Part shown: positions 1 through 6,761 of the stretch, one piece after another | Numbering within the stretch: the stretch's first letter is position 1 | How the letters are laid out: every line of letters starts with the position of its first letter | NCBI RefSeq assembly: GCF_046719765.1 | Contig: NZ_JABEBY010000008.1 | Coordinates: forward strand, 1 to 64,000 | DNA length: 64,000 bases | Direction: 5' to 3' | DNA from: Halonotius sp046719765 | Lineage (GTDB): Archaea > Halobacteriota > Halobacteria > Halobacteriales > Haloferacaceae | Program-made: the position numbers and the translations under genes | The notes under the pieces: model-generated | The model's input: the letters and a program-made list of their open reading frames with translations, nothing else | Databases searched by the model: none | What the model was told of the DNA's origin: nothing

Positions 1-68
1 TAAGCTCGTCAGCGTTCCGCGCAGTACTGGAGTGGGAGACCCTCTGGGAGCCGTGGTTCGCCGCCACC
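1..68 (+). rRNA. rrf: 5S ribosomal RNA, 3' part (5' end outside window)
   Basis: The first 68 bases align base for base in layout with the 3' half of haloarchaeal 5S rRNA as I remember it. They contain the conserved blocks AGCGTTCC, AGTACTGGAGTG, CCTCTGGGA and the terminal GGTTCGCCGCCACC. About 54 bases of the 5' half lie left of the window. An rRNA operon therefore ends here. I looked for the tRNA-Cys that often follows 5S in haloarchaea and saw none in the next 160 bases. Confidence 0.88.
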
Positions 69-172
69 CATTCATACCTTCATTCATCATCCCGCGAGTC
101 ACACCTCTGGCTCGCTGACAACAACGCTCGGTTCCCGGGAGCGACAGCAACGCTCCGCACCGACAGCAGTCA

Positions 173-204
173 CCGCGAGCAACAGCTATCGCTGTCGCTC
201 GCGG
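173..204. other. Strong hairpin between 5S rRNA and a convergent gene
   Basis: Arms CCGCGAGC (173-180) and GCTCGCGG (197-204) pair perfectly. After one A/C mismatch an inner stem ACAG/CTGT continues, closed by the loop CTATCG. It lies 105 bases after the 5S end and 29 bases past the stop of the minus-strand DUF1508 gene. It could end or process transcripts from either side. There is no T-run, so the terminator role is inferred. Confidence 0.5.
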
Positions 205-232
205 GTGTCAGCCGTTGACCCGCGCCGAACCG

Positions 233-415
233 TCACTCGGCGTCGACGAGCTCGGCCTCTGGGGCGTTCTGTTTGACGCTCTCGATGCCCTGCTTGCATT
301 TCTGTCGGCTCGCGTAGCCCTCGCCGCTGTCGGCGATGATGTTTCCGTTTGTGTGGACGAGCCGCCATCGCCACTGATCCGCGCTGTCGACGAAGAGTTC
401 GAATGTTGCAGCCAT
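233..415 (-). CDS. DUF1508 / YegP-like small protein
   Basis: A 60-residue protein beginning MAATFELFVDSADQWRW, with the DUF1508 pattern: FELF, WRWRLVHTNGNIIADSGEGY and the SRQKCKQGIESVK region. DUF1508 forms a small beta-sheet fold found singly or in tandem in bacteria and haloarchaea, and its biochemical role is unknown. This is a single-repeat version. I start it at the inner ATG because the six residues before it do not belong to the domain. It converges on the end of the 5S rRNA. Confidence 0.85.
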   Translation of the reverse strand: MAATFELFVDSADQWRWRLVHTNGNIIADSGEGYASRQKCKQGIESVKQNAPEAELVDAE

Positions 416-458
416 AGTGGGAAAACGTCCCACAGTGGTATTGTTCTACCGGCCGTCG

Positions 459-788
459 CTACTCGTCGGTTGCCGGTGCCGGCAGCTCGTGATCGACGAC
501 CGTTCCATCGGGCTGCAACGTAACGCTACCCAGCGTGACCGTCTCGCCGGGGGCACTCTCAGCAGCGATCGCCCGCAATGTCGTCTCCTGATCGAGGTGC
601 TGCCAGGTGATCTGTTCGACCAGCTGTTGGAACTCGTCGGGATCGCGCCACCCCGAGTCGATTTCGCTTGGCACGTGGACGACAAATCTGAGCTCGTCGT
701 CAGTGACGTGCACACCGACGACAAACCGGTCACCGTCGTCGGCTGCGTCGGTCGCCTGCTCCGTGTCGTCGCTGTTGGCATCGTCCAT
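459..788 (-). CDS. Conserved haloarchaeal acidic protein, function unknown
   Basis: A 109-residue very acidic protein starting MDDANSDDTEQ. After a roughly 20-residue disordered acidic head come beta-rich segments (RFVVGVHVTDDELRFVVHVP) and a helical part (DEFQQLVEQITWQHLDQETTLRAIA). No catalytic motif or cofactor site is visible. The acidic composition and G/C-ending codons support a real gene, and it runs divergently from the YchF gene. An open frame continues upstream antisense to YchF, but only the part from position 788 looks like a haloarchaeal protein. Confidence 0.7.
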   Translation of the reverse strand: MDDANSDDTEQATDAADDGDRFVVGVHVTDDELRFVVHVPSEIDSGWRDPDEFQQLVEQITWQHLDQETTLRAIAAESAPGETVTLGSVTLQPDGTVVDHELPAPATDE

Positions 789-914
789 ACAGACCGCTTC
801 GCCGAGCGGTCGCAAAACGGCTGTGGGTTGGCTGTCGGCCGTGACAGACGGTACCAGCCGACTACGCGCCGACGGGTAGAACGGTTTTTGTCCGGCGGTC
901 GACCAGACTCGACA

Positions 915-2105
915 ATGAGCTATCGGATCGGCCTGGTGGGCAAACCATCGGTCGGCAAATCCAGTTTCTTCAATGCAGCGACGAAAAACGACGTGCCTGA
1001 GGGAGCCTACCCGTTTACCACAATCGATCCCAGCGTCGGCGAGGCCTACGTCCGCGTCGACTGTGCGGCCCCGGAGTTCGACGAGACCTGCACGCCGAAC
1101 GTCGGCGTCTGCCGTGACGGCACCCGCTTTGTGCCAACAAAACTCGTCGATGTGGCGGGGTTGATCCCCGGTGCTCACGAGGGCAACGGCCTTGGCAATC
1201 AGTTTCTGACCGATCTCAACGAGACTGACGCGCTGATCCACATCGTCGACTTCTCCGGACAAACCGACAGCGAGGGCGAACCCACCGAGGGCCACGACCC
1301 ACGCGAGGACATCGATTTCCTCGAAACCGAACTCGACATGTGGTATCTCGACATCCTCGAAAAGGGAATTGAGAGCCACGAAGGGAAATATGAGGGCGCG
1401 GACGCGAAGATCGAGGTCGACCTCGCTGAGCAGATGAGCGCGTTCAAGACCAACAAAGACGAGATCAAACAGCTCATCCGCTCGCTCGGCCTCGAACTTG
1501 ATACCGACAAGTGGGACGAGGGCGACCGCGAGGCACTCGCTCGTGAGATCCGCAAGCGCACGAAACCGATGCTGATCGCGGCCAACAAGATGGACACCCC
1601 CGAAGCCCAGGCCAACTGGGAGGCAATCACCGCCGATCCCGACTACGACCACCTGACATTCGTTCCGGTGAGTGCTCACGCCGAGGGGGCACTGAAACAG
1701 GCCGCCGACAACGGCGTCATCGACTACACGCCCGGTGCTGACGAGTTCGATATCGTCGGCGACCCCTCGACCAAACAGGCAGCCGGCCTCGAACAGATCC
1801 GGGAGTTTATCACCGAGTTTGGTGGTACCGGCGTTCAGCAGGCCATCGAGACCGCGCTGTTCGATGTGCTGGGCTGTATCGCGGTGTTCCCGGGGAGTGC
1901 CAACGGCAGCGACGACACGGATGGCGTCTTCCGCGATTGCTTTATTCTCCCCGAGGAGTCGACAACTGAGGATTTCGCCTATTTCCTCCACTCTGATATC
2001 GGCGACGGGCTCCTCCACGGGATCGACTGCCGGACGGAGCGACAGGTCGGCGCGGATCACGACCTCGCCCACCGCGATGTCGTCGAGATCGTCTCGACGA
2101 ACTGA
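915..2105 (+). CDS. ychF: YchF-family redox-regulated ATPase/GTP-binding protein
   Basis: A 396-residue OBG-class P-loop protein, close to the archaeal YchF length. Visible are the P-loop GLVGKPSVGKSSFF, the G2/G3 region around LVDVAGLIPGAHEGNGLGNQF, and NKMD in the G4 position. The coiled-coil insert (residues about 130-210) and a C-terminal TGS-like part follow. YchF proteins bind ribosomes and hydrolyse ATP, and are linked to translation and oxidative stress. The start is the ATG before SYRIGLVG. The in-frame extension to 417 reads antisense to the neighbouring acidic protein and is not coding. Confidence 0.93.
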   Translation: MSYRIGLVGKPSVGKSSFFNAATKNDVPEGAYPFTTIDPSVGEAYVRVDCAAPEFDETCTPNVGVCRDGTRFVPTKLVDVAGLIPGAHEGNGLGNQFLTDLNETDALIHIVDFSGQTDSEGEPTEGHDPREDIDFLETELDMWYLDILEKGIESHEGKYEGADAKIEVDLAEQMSAFKTNKDEIKQLIRSLGLELDTDKWDEGDREALAREIRKRTKPMLIAANKMDTPEAQANWEAITADPDYDHLTFVPVSAHAEGALKQAADNGVIDYTPGADEFDIVGDPSTKQAAGLEQIREFITEFGGTGVQQAIETALFDVLGCIAVFPGSANGSDDTDGVFRDCFILPEESTTEDFAYFLHSDIGDGLLHGIDCRTERQVGADHDLAHRDVVEIVSTN

Positions 2106-2110
2106 ACAGG

Positions 2111-2632
2111 TCAGTCGCTGGCGTCGTCGATCGCCGCCGATAGTGCTTCAAGCGCGTGGGTCGCGCTTTTTCGTTTCACGGCTGCGCGGTCGCCGTCGAA
2201 GATGTGTCGATCCACGCGAACAAAGGAGTCCTCGCTGCCCCACGGGGCGGCGTAGGCGACGCCGATGTAGACGAGCCCGACCGGCTTGTCGTCGGTGCCG
2301 CCGGTGGGGCCGGCGATCCCGGTCGTCGAGAGGGCCCATGTTGTTTCGGCGGTATCTCGCATCCCTTGGGCCATCTCGGCGGCAACAGCCTCGCTGACCG
2401 CGCCGTTGGCGTCGAGTGCCTCCCGGGAGACGCCAAGGGCTGTCTGTTTCGAGCTGTTGGCGTAGGCGACGACGCCGCGGTCGACGTACTCACTCGCGCC
2501 GGGGATGTCGGTCAGCCGAGAACAGAGCAGCCCGCCGGTCAGCGATTCGGCAACCGCGATCGTCTCTTCACGGTCGGCAAGCCGGTCGCCGACCGTTGCT
2601 TCAATCGGCTCGTCGTCGGTCGTGGTGTCCAT
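2111..2632 (-). CDS. CinA C-terminal family nicotinamide-nucleotide amidase
   Basis: A 173-residue stand-alone CinA C-terminal domain (PncC type), the family that deamidates nicotinamide mononucleotide to nicotinate mononucleotide in NAD recycling. Seen are AVAESLTGGLLCSRLTDIPGAS near the N terminus, GVVAYANSSKQTALGV, and TTGIAGPTGGTDDKPVGLVYIG. An upstream ATG at 2665 would add 11 residues; I use MDTTTDDEP as the more typical acidic start. It ends 5 bases from the convergent YchF stop. Confidence 0.88.
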   Translation of the reverse strand: MDTTTDDEPIEATVGDRLADREETIAVAESLTGGLLCSRLTDIPGASEYVDRGVVAYANSSKQTALGVSREALDANGAVSEAVAAEMAQGMRDTAETTWALSTTGIAGPTGGTDDKPVGLVYIGVAYAAPWGSEDSFVRVDRHIFDGDRAAVKRKSATHALEALSAAIDDASD

Positions 2633-2704
2633 ACCGGCTGTCGTTGAGCCGGTGGTTTGAATCATCTGATCGGTGCCCCTGATTCCGAGGTGAGTGCGGC
2701 CTCG

Positions 2705-2977
2705 TTATTCGATAAACAGGGAGTAGGTGATCACACTGAACCCGATCGCCGTCAACACGGCGTTGATAGCGATCCCAACATCGAGGCCGACCTCAAGCAG
2801 TTGGTGGGCGATCCCACCAAACAGCGCGCCAAGGGTGACAAAGCCGAAGCCGATCATCAGCCCACGCAGCGAGGGATCACCCGTTCGGCGATAGGCTTTG
2901 AACGCGAAGTAGGTGATCGCACCCCCCAACACGAGGATCGCGGCCATCACGCCGATGATGACAGTTTCGAGATGCAT
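2705..2977 (-). CDS. Small haloarchaeal membrane protein (DUF7521-like)
   Basis: 90 residues with about three transmembrane helices: VIIGVMAAILVLGGAITYFAF, then LMIGFGFVTLGALFGGIAHQL, then INAVLTAIGFSVITYSLFI. The ATG overlaps the stop of the upstream winged-helix gene (TAATG), so the two are translationally coupled. Pairing of such a membrane protein with a winged-helix regulator is common in haloarchaea, where it may act as a sensor or antagonist of the regulator. That role is inference, and the family number is from memory. Confidence 0.8.
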   Translation of the reverse strand: MHLETVIIGVMAAILVLGGAITYFAFKAYRRTGDPSLRGLMIGFGFVTLGALFGGIAHQLLEVGLDVGIAINAVLTAIGFSVITYSLFIE

Positions 2978-3360
2978 TATGTCTCCTCCCGCATCTGTGT
3001 CCACAGCTCTTCGAGCCGGCGGTCGGCGGTCTGTTCGCCCGCCGGTCGCTCGACGGTGACGACCAGCTGCTCGTCGTCGTTGACGGAGACGGCAATCTGG
3101 TTGAAGCCGCGGGCATACAGCGTCGCATGCTGGCCGCTCCGGCGGATCTCCGTCGACTCCGTCAGCAGGTTGGCATCGGTCAGCCGGTCAAGCTTGCGAT
3201 ACATTGTCGACAGGGGGATATCACACGCATCCGAGAGTTCGTTTGCCGTCATTGGTTCTGAGAGTTCGGTGATAATCGCTCTGGTAGGTTCGTCGCCGAG
3301 TGCGTTGAGAACCTCCTCGCTGGTAGGAGCATCGTCCCGTTGTGACGGGTCACGCACCAT
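2977..3360 (-). CDS. Winged helix-turn-helix transcriptional regulator
   Basis: 127 residues. The N-terminal half is an ArsR-like winged helix: VLNALGDEPTRAIITELSEP, then the recognition region ELSDACDIPLSTMYRKLDRL. A beta-rich C-terminal part (TLYARGFNQIAVSVNDDEQL) may bind a ligand or dimerise. Its stop overlaps the start of the membrane protein gene, so they form a two-gene operon. The gene is divergent from the ArsR/PadR pair across a 302-base gap holding a 22-bp tandem repeat. Confidence 0.88.
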   Translation of the reverse strand: MVRDPSQRDDAPTSEEVLNALGDEPTRAIITELSEPMTANELSDACDIPLSTMYRKLDRLTDANLLTESTEIRRSGQHATLYARGFNQIAVSVNDDEQLVVTVERPAGEQTADRRLEELWTQMREET

Positions 3361-3470
3361 TGAGTACCCGTTGTGCCGATGCGTGCATAAACGTACTCGT
3401 TCGCGGGCTCGGTGCCCGATCCCGACGACGCGGACAGTCGTGACTGGTGTGTGTCACATATCGCTGCTGC

Positions 3471-3536
3471 CTGCCACCCAACTACTGCGTTTCTGCCACC
3501 CAACTACTGCGTTTCTGCCACCCAACCACCGCGTTT
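3471..3536. repeat. 22-bp direct tandem repeat, three full units
   Basis: Units at 3471-3492, 3493-3514 and 3515-3536 start with CTGCCACCCAAC and end with GCGTTT. The first two are identical and the third differs at two positions, with a 4-base fourth start (CTGC) at 3537. The array sits in the 302-base gap (3361-3662) between divergent regulator genes, about 25 bases before a TATA box. It could hold regulator sites in phase with two helix turns. The rest of the gap shows no other structure. Confidence 0.85.
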
Positions 3537-3560
3537 CTGCCCGTGAAATCCGCGTGGGCG

Positions 3561-3570
3561 ATTTATATAC
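3561..3570 (+). promoter_or_regulatory. TATA box of the ArsR/PadR operon
   Basis: ATTTATATAC fits the haloarchaeal TATA consensus. Transcription would start near 3590, giving a leader of about 70 bases that contains a Shine-Dalgarno site and a short ORF. Confidence 0.65.
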
Positions 3571-3600
3571 CATCAGTGGAAAGAATCCGATAGCGTCCCC

Positions 3601-3663
3601 ATGTATCATCGACTCCACCGGTTCGCCGGCATCGATCGATCGCTCCGCGGAGGTGCCTGCTGA
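3601..3663 (+). CDS. Possible 20-residue leader ORF
   Basis: ATG at 3601 opens a 20-residue frame (MYHRLHRFAGIDRSLRGGAC) whose TGA overlaps the ATG of the ArsR-like gene. It lies in the predicted 5' leader and spans the downstream gene's Shine-Dalgarno site, so its translation could control the next gene. The peptide is basic, unlike haloarchaeal proteins, so it may be only a chance frame. Confidence 0.25.
   Translation: MYHRLHRFAGIDRSLRGGAC
3649..3655 (+). promoter_or_regulatory. Strong Shine-Dalgarno site before the ArsR-like gene
   Basis: GGAGGTG is fully complementary to the archaeal 16S 3' end and lies 7 bases before the ATG at 3663. It supports that start and shows this gene is read from a leadered transcript, unlike many neighbours. 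Confidence 0.7.
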
Positions 3664-3995
3664 TGCACGCCCTCTCGAAACGACCCGAATCGACACCTGC
3701 GTCCGACACCGACACGCGCGTTGTGCGCTTCGATCACGCCGACTTTGGCGATGTGTTGGCGGCGATCCACTCCGACACCGCCCGGGAGATCCTCCTGAGT
3801 GTCCGCGAGGAACCGCTGACAGCCTCGGAGATCGCCGACCGCGTCGACACCTCGGTGCAGAACGCCAGCTACCACCTCACGAAACTCGCCGATGCCGGTC
3901 TCGTCCGGGTCTGCGACAACGTCTACTCCGAAAAAGGGTGTGAGATGAAATGCTACCACGCCGTCGACACGGCGTTGCTGTTGACAACGGAGTGA
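3663..3995 (+). CDS. ArsR-like winged-helix regulator
   Basis: 110 residues. After a 25-residue tail comes a winged helix: VLAAIHSDTAREILLSVREE, the DNA-recognition part ASEIADRVDTSVQNASYHLT, and the wing GLVRVCDNVYSEKGCEMKCY. Three cysteines near the C terminus (residues about 84-97) could respond to metal or redox, but no complete known metal site is evident. A PadR gene follows after 6 bases in the same operon. The start is fixed by the GGAGGTG site. Confidence 0.88.
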   Translation: MHALSKRPESTPASDTDTRVVRFDHADFGDVLAAIHSDTAREILLSVREEPLTASEIADRVDTSVQNASYHLTKLADAGLVRVCDNVYSEKGCEMKCYHAVDTALLLTTE

Positions 3996-4001
3996 ACGGT
4001 G

Positions 4002-4301
4002 ATGAAAGAACTCAGCGCGTTCCAACGCGATCTCCTGTTTGTGATCGACGGGATGGACGAACCCTACGGTCTTGGGATCAAAGCCGATCTCGAAGCCTAC
4101 CGGGAGACGACGATCAACCCCGGGCAGCTGTATCCAAACCTCAACGCCCTCGTCGAAAAAGGGTATCTGACCAAGCAACAAAAGGACGATCGGACGAACC
4201 TCTACGTGCCAACCGACCGCGTCGCCAGGGCGATCGCCGACCGGCGTGCGTGGGAGGACGAACAGTGCTCTGAGACGGAGCGGCCAACCCCCTCGCCGTG
4301 A
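4002..4301 (+). CDS. PadR family transcriptional regulator
   Basis: 99 residues with the PadR winged-helix signature: LSAFQRDLLFVIDGMDEPYG, LEAYRETTINPGQLYPNLNALVEKGYL and KDDRTNLYVPTD. PadR proteins bind DNA as dimers and often repress stress or efflux genes. This one lacks the long C-terminal dimerisation helix. I chose the ATG at 4002; a GTG one codon earlier is possible. It follows the ArsR-like gene by 6 bases and converges on tbp with no gap. Confidence 0.9.
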   Translation: MKELSAFQRDLLFVIDGMDEPYGLGIKADLEAYRETTINPGQLYPNLNALVEKGYLTKQQKDDRTNLYVPTDRVARAIADRRAWEDEQCSETERPTPSP

Positions 4302-4862
4302 TCAGCCCGACAGCCCGAGTTCGGCGATCCGCTCAGTCATGTTTTCGACGCCGGCGGTCGCATCCTCGGGTTTCTTGCCGCCGGTGATGACGATCTTCCC
4401 GCTGCCGAACAGCAGGATCACGACCTCGGGGTCGTCCATCCGGTAGACGAGCCCGGGGAACTGCTCGGGTTCGTACTCAACGTCTTCCAGCCCCAGCCCG
4501 ATCGCCAGCGCGTTGAGGTTGAGGCTGTCGCCGAGATCCGCACTGGAGACGATGTTTTGGACCGTGATCTCGGGATCATCACCGACCGGGATGCCGAGGC
4601 CGCGGAGCTTCTCGAAGACGATATCGAGCGCGCCGTGTACCTCGTCGGTGCTGGCCGCGCCGGTACAAACGATCTTCCCCGATCGGAAGATCAACGCGGC
4701 GGCTTTTGGGTCTTGGGTGCGGTAGACCAACCCCGGGAAGTTGTCGGGGTTGAAGTCCGCTCCCGGGATGTCGGTCGCAAGTGCTTCGAGATCGAGTTCC
4801 TGACCGATCCCTGTCGAGGCAACGACGTTTTGGATTTCGATAGTTTCTGTCGGATCGACCAT
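4302..4862 (-). CDS. tbp: TATA-box-binding protein
   Basis: 186 residues made of the two direct TBP repeats. Repeat 1 (residues 8-95) has IQNVVASTGIGQELDL and NFPGLVYRTQDPKAAALIF; repeat 2 (99-186) has VQNIVSSADLGDSLNLNALA and QFPGLVYRMDDPEVVILLF. It recruits TFB and RNA polymerase to promoters. Haloarchaea often have several TBPs; this complete chromosomal copy looks like a housekeeping one. A clear TATA box lies about 40 bases upstream. Confidence 0.97.
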   Translation of the reverse strand: MVDPTETIEIQNVVASTGIGQELDLEALATDIPGADFNPDNFPGLVYRTQDPKAAALIFRSGKIVCTGAASTDEVHGALDIVFEKLRGLGIPVGDDPEITVQNIVSSADLGDSLNLNALAIGLGLEDVEYEPEQFPGLVYRMDDPEVVILLFGSGKIVITGGKKPEDATAGVENMTERIAELGLSG

Positions 4863-4898
4863 GTGTCAGTAGTACGTACGACCGATAGAACATGAACC

Positions 4899-4908
4899 AA
4901 TATAAAAG
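4899..4908 (-). promoter_or_regulatory. TATA box of tbp
   Basis: On the minus strand this reads CTTTTATATT, a strong haloarchaeal TATA element. The start codon at 4862 lies about 41 bases downstream, which predicts a short leader of roughly 15-18 bases containing the palindrome GTACGTAC. Confidence 0.6.
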
Positions 4909-5010
4909 TGGTACATAAACGCCTGATAAAAGCCCCCGCCACCATCGGCTGTGCGCCAGCAGCTCAGAACAGCCCAACGATCTAGTGGCCCCATCGACAT
5001 CGTTCGCACG

Positions 5011-6408
5011 ATGGTCACACCGTCGGAACGCTGGAAGCGGTACGGCGGGTTGGGGATCGCTGTCGTGGGGTTTCTCATCACCCGGCTCTTTGTCGCCGAG
5101 ACGATCAGTGCAGGGCTGCCGCTGCCGTTTCTGCTGGCGAGTCTGCCGCCGCTGGTCGTCGGCCTTGGGCTGACGGTCTTTGGGGTGATCCTCACGGTTG
5201 GCCGGTTCTCGCCGACCTACGTGCGAACAGTCACGGTATGGTGTGGCCTCGGGATCGGCGGCCTCGTCGCGCTGTTGGTGGCGACACAGCTCAGTACGAT
5301 CCTCCGCGATGGGATGATGACAACGCTGCTTGGTTCACAACTCCTTGTCGGTAATCTCCTCGTGGGCGGTGCGGTCGTCGGCGTCCTCATCGGGGACCGG
5401 TCGGCCGCCAACAGCCGCAAGCGACAGGAGATCCGGCGGACGGCCAACCGCGCGGCGTTCGTCAACCGCCTGCTCCGCCACGACGTGCTCAACGCCGCCG
5501 CGATCATCGAGGGCCACGTCGGTCTGCTGGCCGAGACGCCCGACCGCCCGGAGTCGATCTCGGCGATCGACGACGCCGCCGGCAGGATCAAGCGGACGAT
5601 CACCGAGGTTGGCCGGATCGCCAGCCCCAACGAGGACAGCGAGATCACACCGGTGCCGCTTGCGGGGGTGCTGACAACGGCGATCGACGATCTTCGTAAG
5701 GAGTATCCTGACCGGGAGATCCAGGTTGAGTCGGTACCCGACAAGCTAACGGTCGCTGCCGACGACCGCCTCGATATCGTGGTCACCGAACTGGTCGAAA
5801 ACGCGATCCGGTATGGCGACGACGACGCTGTCGGTGTTGCGATCGAGTCGACGGCGGGGGCGGTTGCGATGCACGTCGTCGACGGCGGCCCCGGGCTCCC
5901 GCCGGCACAACGCGCGTTGCTGACGATGGGTGAGTTTCCGGAGTACGACGATCCGGGTGCCGGCTTCGGCTTACAGGCGGTCAGCCTGCTGGTCGAGCGG
6001 TACGGCGGGCAGATTACGACCGCAGGCGGTGCGGGCGGCGAGGAGCCACACCGGATCACGGTGCGATTCCCACGGGAGCCGCTGTCGGGATCGGTGACCG
6101 AAACAGCCGGGATCAGCGTTATGGCCATCGGTCGCGCGACGATAGCCGGGCTGTTTGCCGGGGTGGTGATGGGAGCGTTTCTCCAACTCTCCGCGGACTC
6201 GCTGCCGGTGATCGGCGCGCTCTACAGCGTTGGCAACCCCGGCATCGGCTGGCTGACACACCTCTTTCACAGCGTGATCTTCGCGCTGTTGTTCGCCACC
6301 GGCTACCAGTACACCGACCGCGGCGCGTCGCTGTCGCCGCGGCTGGGGCGTCGCTGTTCGGGCTCGGGTGGGGGGCGGTGCTGTGGTTTGTCGCCGCCGG
6401 GTTCGTGA
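5011..6408 (+). CDS. Membrane histidine kinase, 3' end frameshifted
   Basis: 465 residues as encoded. Four N-terminal membrane helices (residues about 10-125) precede a HisKA-like helix with FVNRLLRHDVLNAA (His157). An ATPase domain follows with the N box VVTELVENAIRYGD, G1 VVDGGPGLPP and G2 GAGFGLQAVSLLV. A second membrane part starts at AGLFAGVVMGAFLQL. From about 6345 the frame becomes Arg/Gly/Cys-rich and stops at 6408, while the hydrophobic sequence continues in another frame to 6572. One missing G in the run 6345-6348 explains this; repaired, the protein would be 520 residues. The kinase core is intact. Confidence 0.8.
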   Translation: MVTPSERWKRYGGLGIAVVGFLITRLFVAETISAGLPLPFLLASLPPLVVGLGLTVFGVILTVGRFSPTYVRTVTVWCGLGIGGLVALLVATQLSTILRDGMMTTLLGSQLLVGNLLVGGAVVGVLIGDRSAANSRKRQEIRRTANRAAFVNRLLRHDVLNAAAIIEGHVGLLAETPDRPESISAIDDAAGRIKRTITEVGRIASPNEDSEITPVPLAGVLTTAIDDLRKEYPDREIQVESVPDKLTVAADDRLDIVVTELVENAIRYGDDDAVGVAIESTAGAVAMHVVDGGPGLPPAQRALLTMGEFPEYDDPGAGFGLQAVSLLVERYGGQITTAGGAGGEEPHRITVRFPREPLSGSVTETAGISVMAIGRATIAGLFAGVVMGAFLQLSADSLPVIGALYSVGNPGIGWLTHLFHSVIFALLFATGYQYTDRGASLSPRLGRRCSGSGGGRCCGLSPPGS

Positions 6409-6572
6409 TGCCGGCGTGGCTGTCGATCCTTGGTCAGCCGGCAACGCTTCCGAATCTTACGCCGATCGGCCTGCTCGCTCACCTCCTCTGGGGGCTCACC
6501 CTTGGGGTAAGCTACACGCGACTCGGCCGTCTGTCGTGGTTCGAACGGTGCGTTCGGTGGTATCGCGGCTAA
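6345..6572 (+). pseudogene. Out-of-frame C-terminal membrane segment of the kinase
   Basis: The third frame reads GASLFGLGWGAVLWFVAAGF, then PAWLSILGQPATLPNLTPIG, LLAHLLWGLTLGVSYTRLG and a basic end, stopping at 6572. This is the natural continuation of the membrane domain in the preceding frame. Adding one G to GGGG at 6345-6348 joins the two frames with no other change. It is either a real recent mutation or an assembly error in a G-run. Confidence 0.75.
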
Positions 6573-6680
6573 GCTGATCGGTGGGGTGTGGAATACCGGA
6601 ACTCTTTGCGCCTATATCTGACACACCCTGCTACGGCAAACAGAATCATGCAGCCGCATCACCCGGTTCGGACGGGGGTT

Positions 6681-6752
6681 TCGGCTATCGGTGAGTATTC
6701 GATATCGGCAGGTATCCGACCTATCCGACGCTTAAACCACGCCGATAGCCGA
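6681..6752 (+). promoter_or_regulatory. Promoter of the ABC importer with an 11-bp inverted repeat
   Basis: TCGGCTATCGG (6681-6691) and its exact reverse complement CCGATAGCCGA (6742-6752) flank the TATA-like box CTTAAACC (6731-6738). The box lies about 27 bases before the ATG at 6762, so the transcript is probably leaderless. The downstream arm lies between the box and the start, a typical repressor position. The function of the repeat is inferred. Confidence 0.5.
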
Positions 6753-6761
6753 TGGGTAGTA

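Noticed and set aside
51..68. T-arm-like GGTTCGCC sequence suggesting a tRNA
   Set aside because: The whole 1-68 stretch fits the 3' half of 5S rRNA and there is no acceptor or anticodon arm.
459..2072. 537-codon open frame antisense to ychF
   Set aside because: Only the last 109 codons (from 788) look like a haloarchaeal acidic protein; the rest mirrors the ychF codons and has no domain.
3471..3540. Possible CRISPR array
   Set aside because: Units are directly adjacent without spacers and only 22 bp long.
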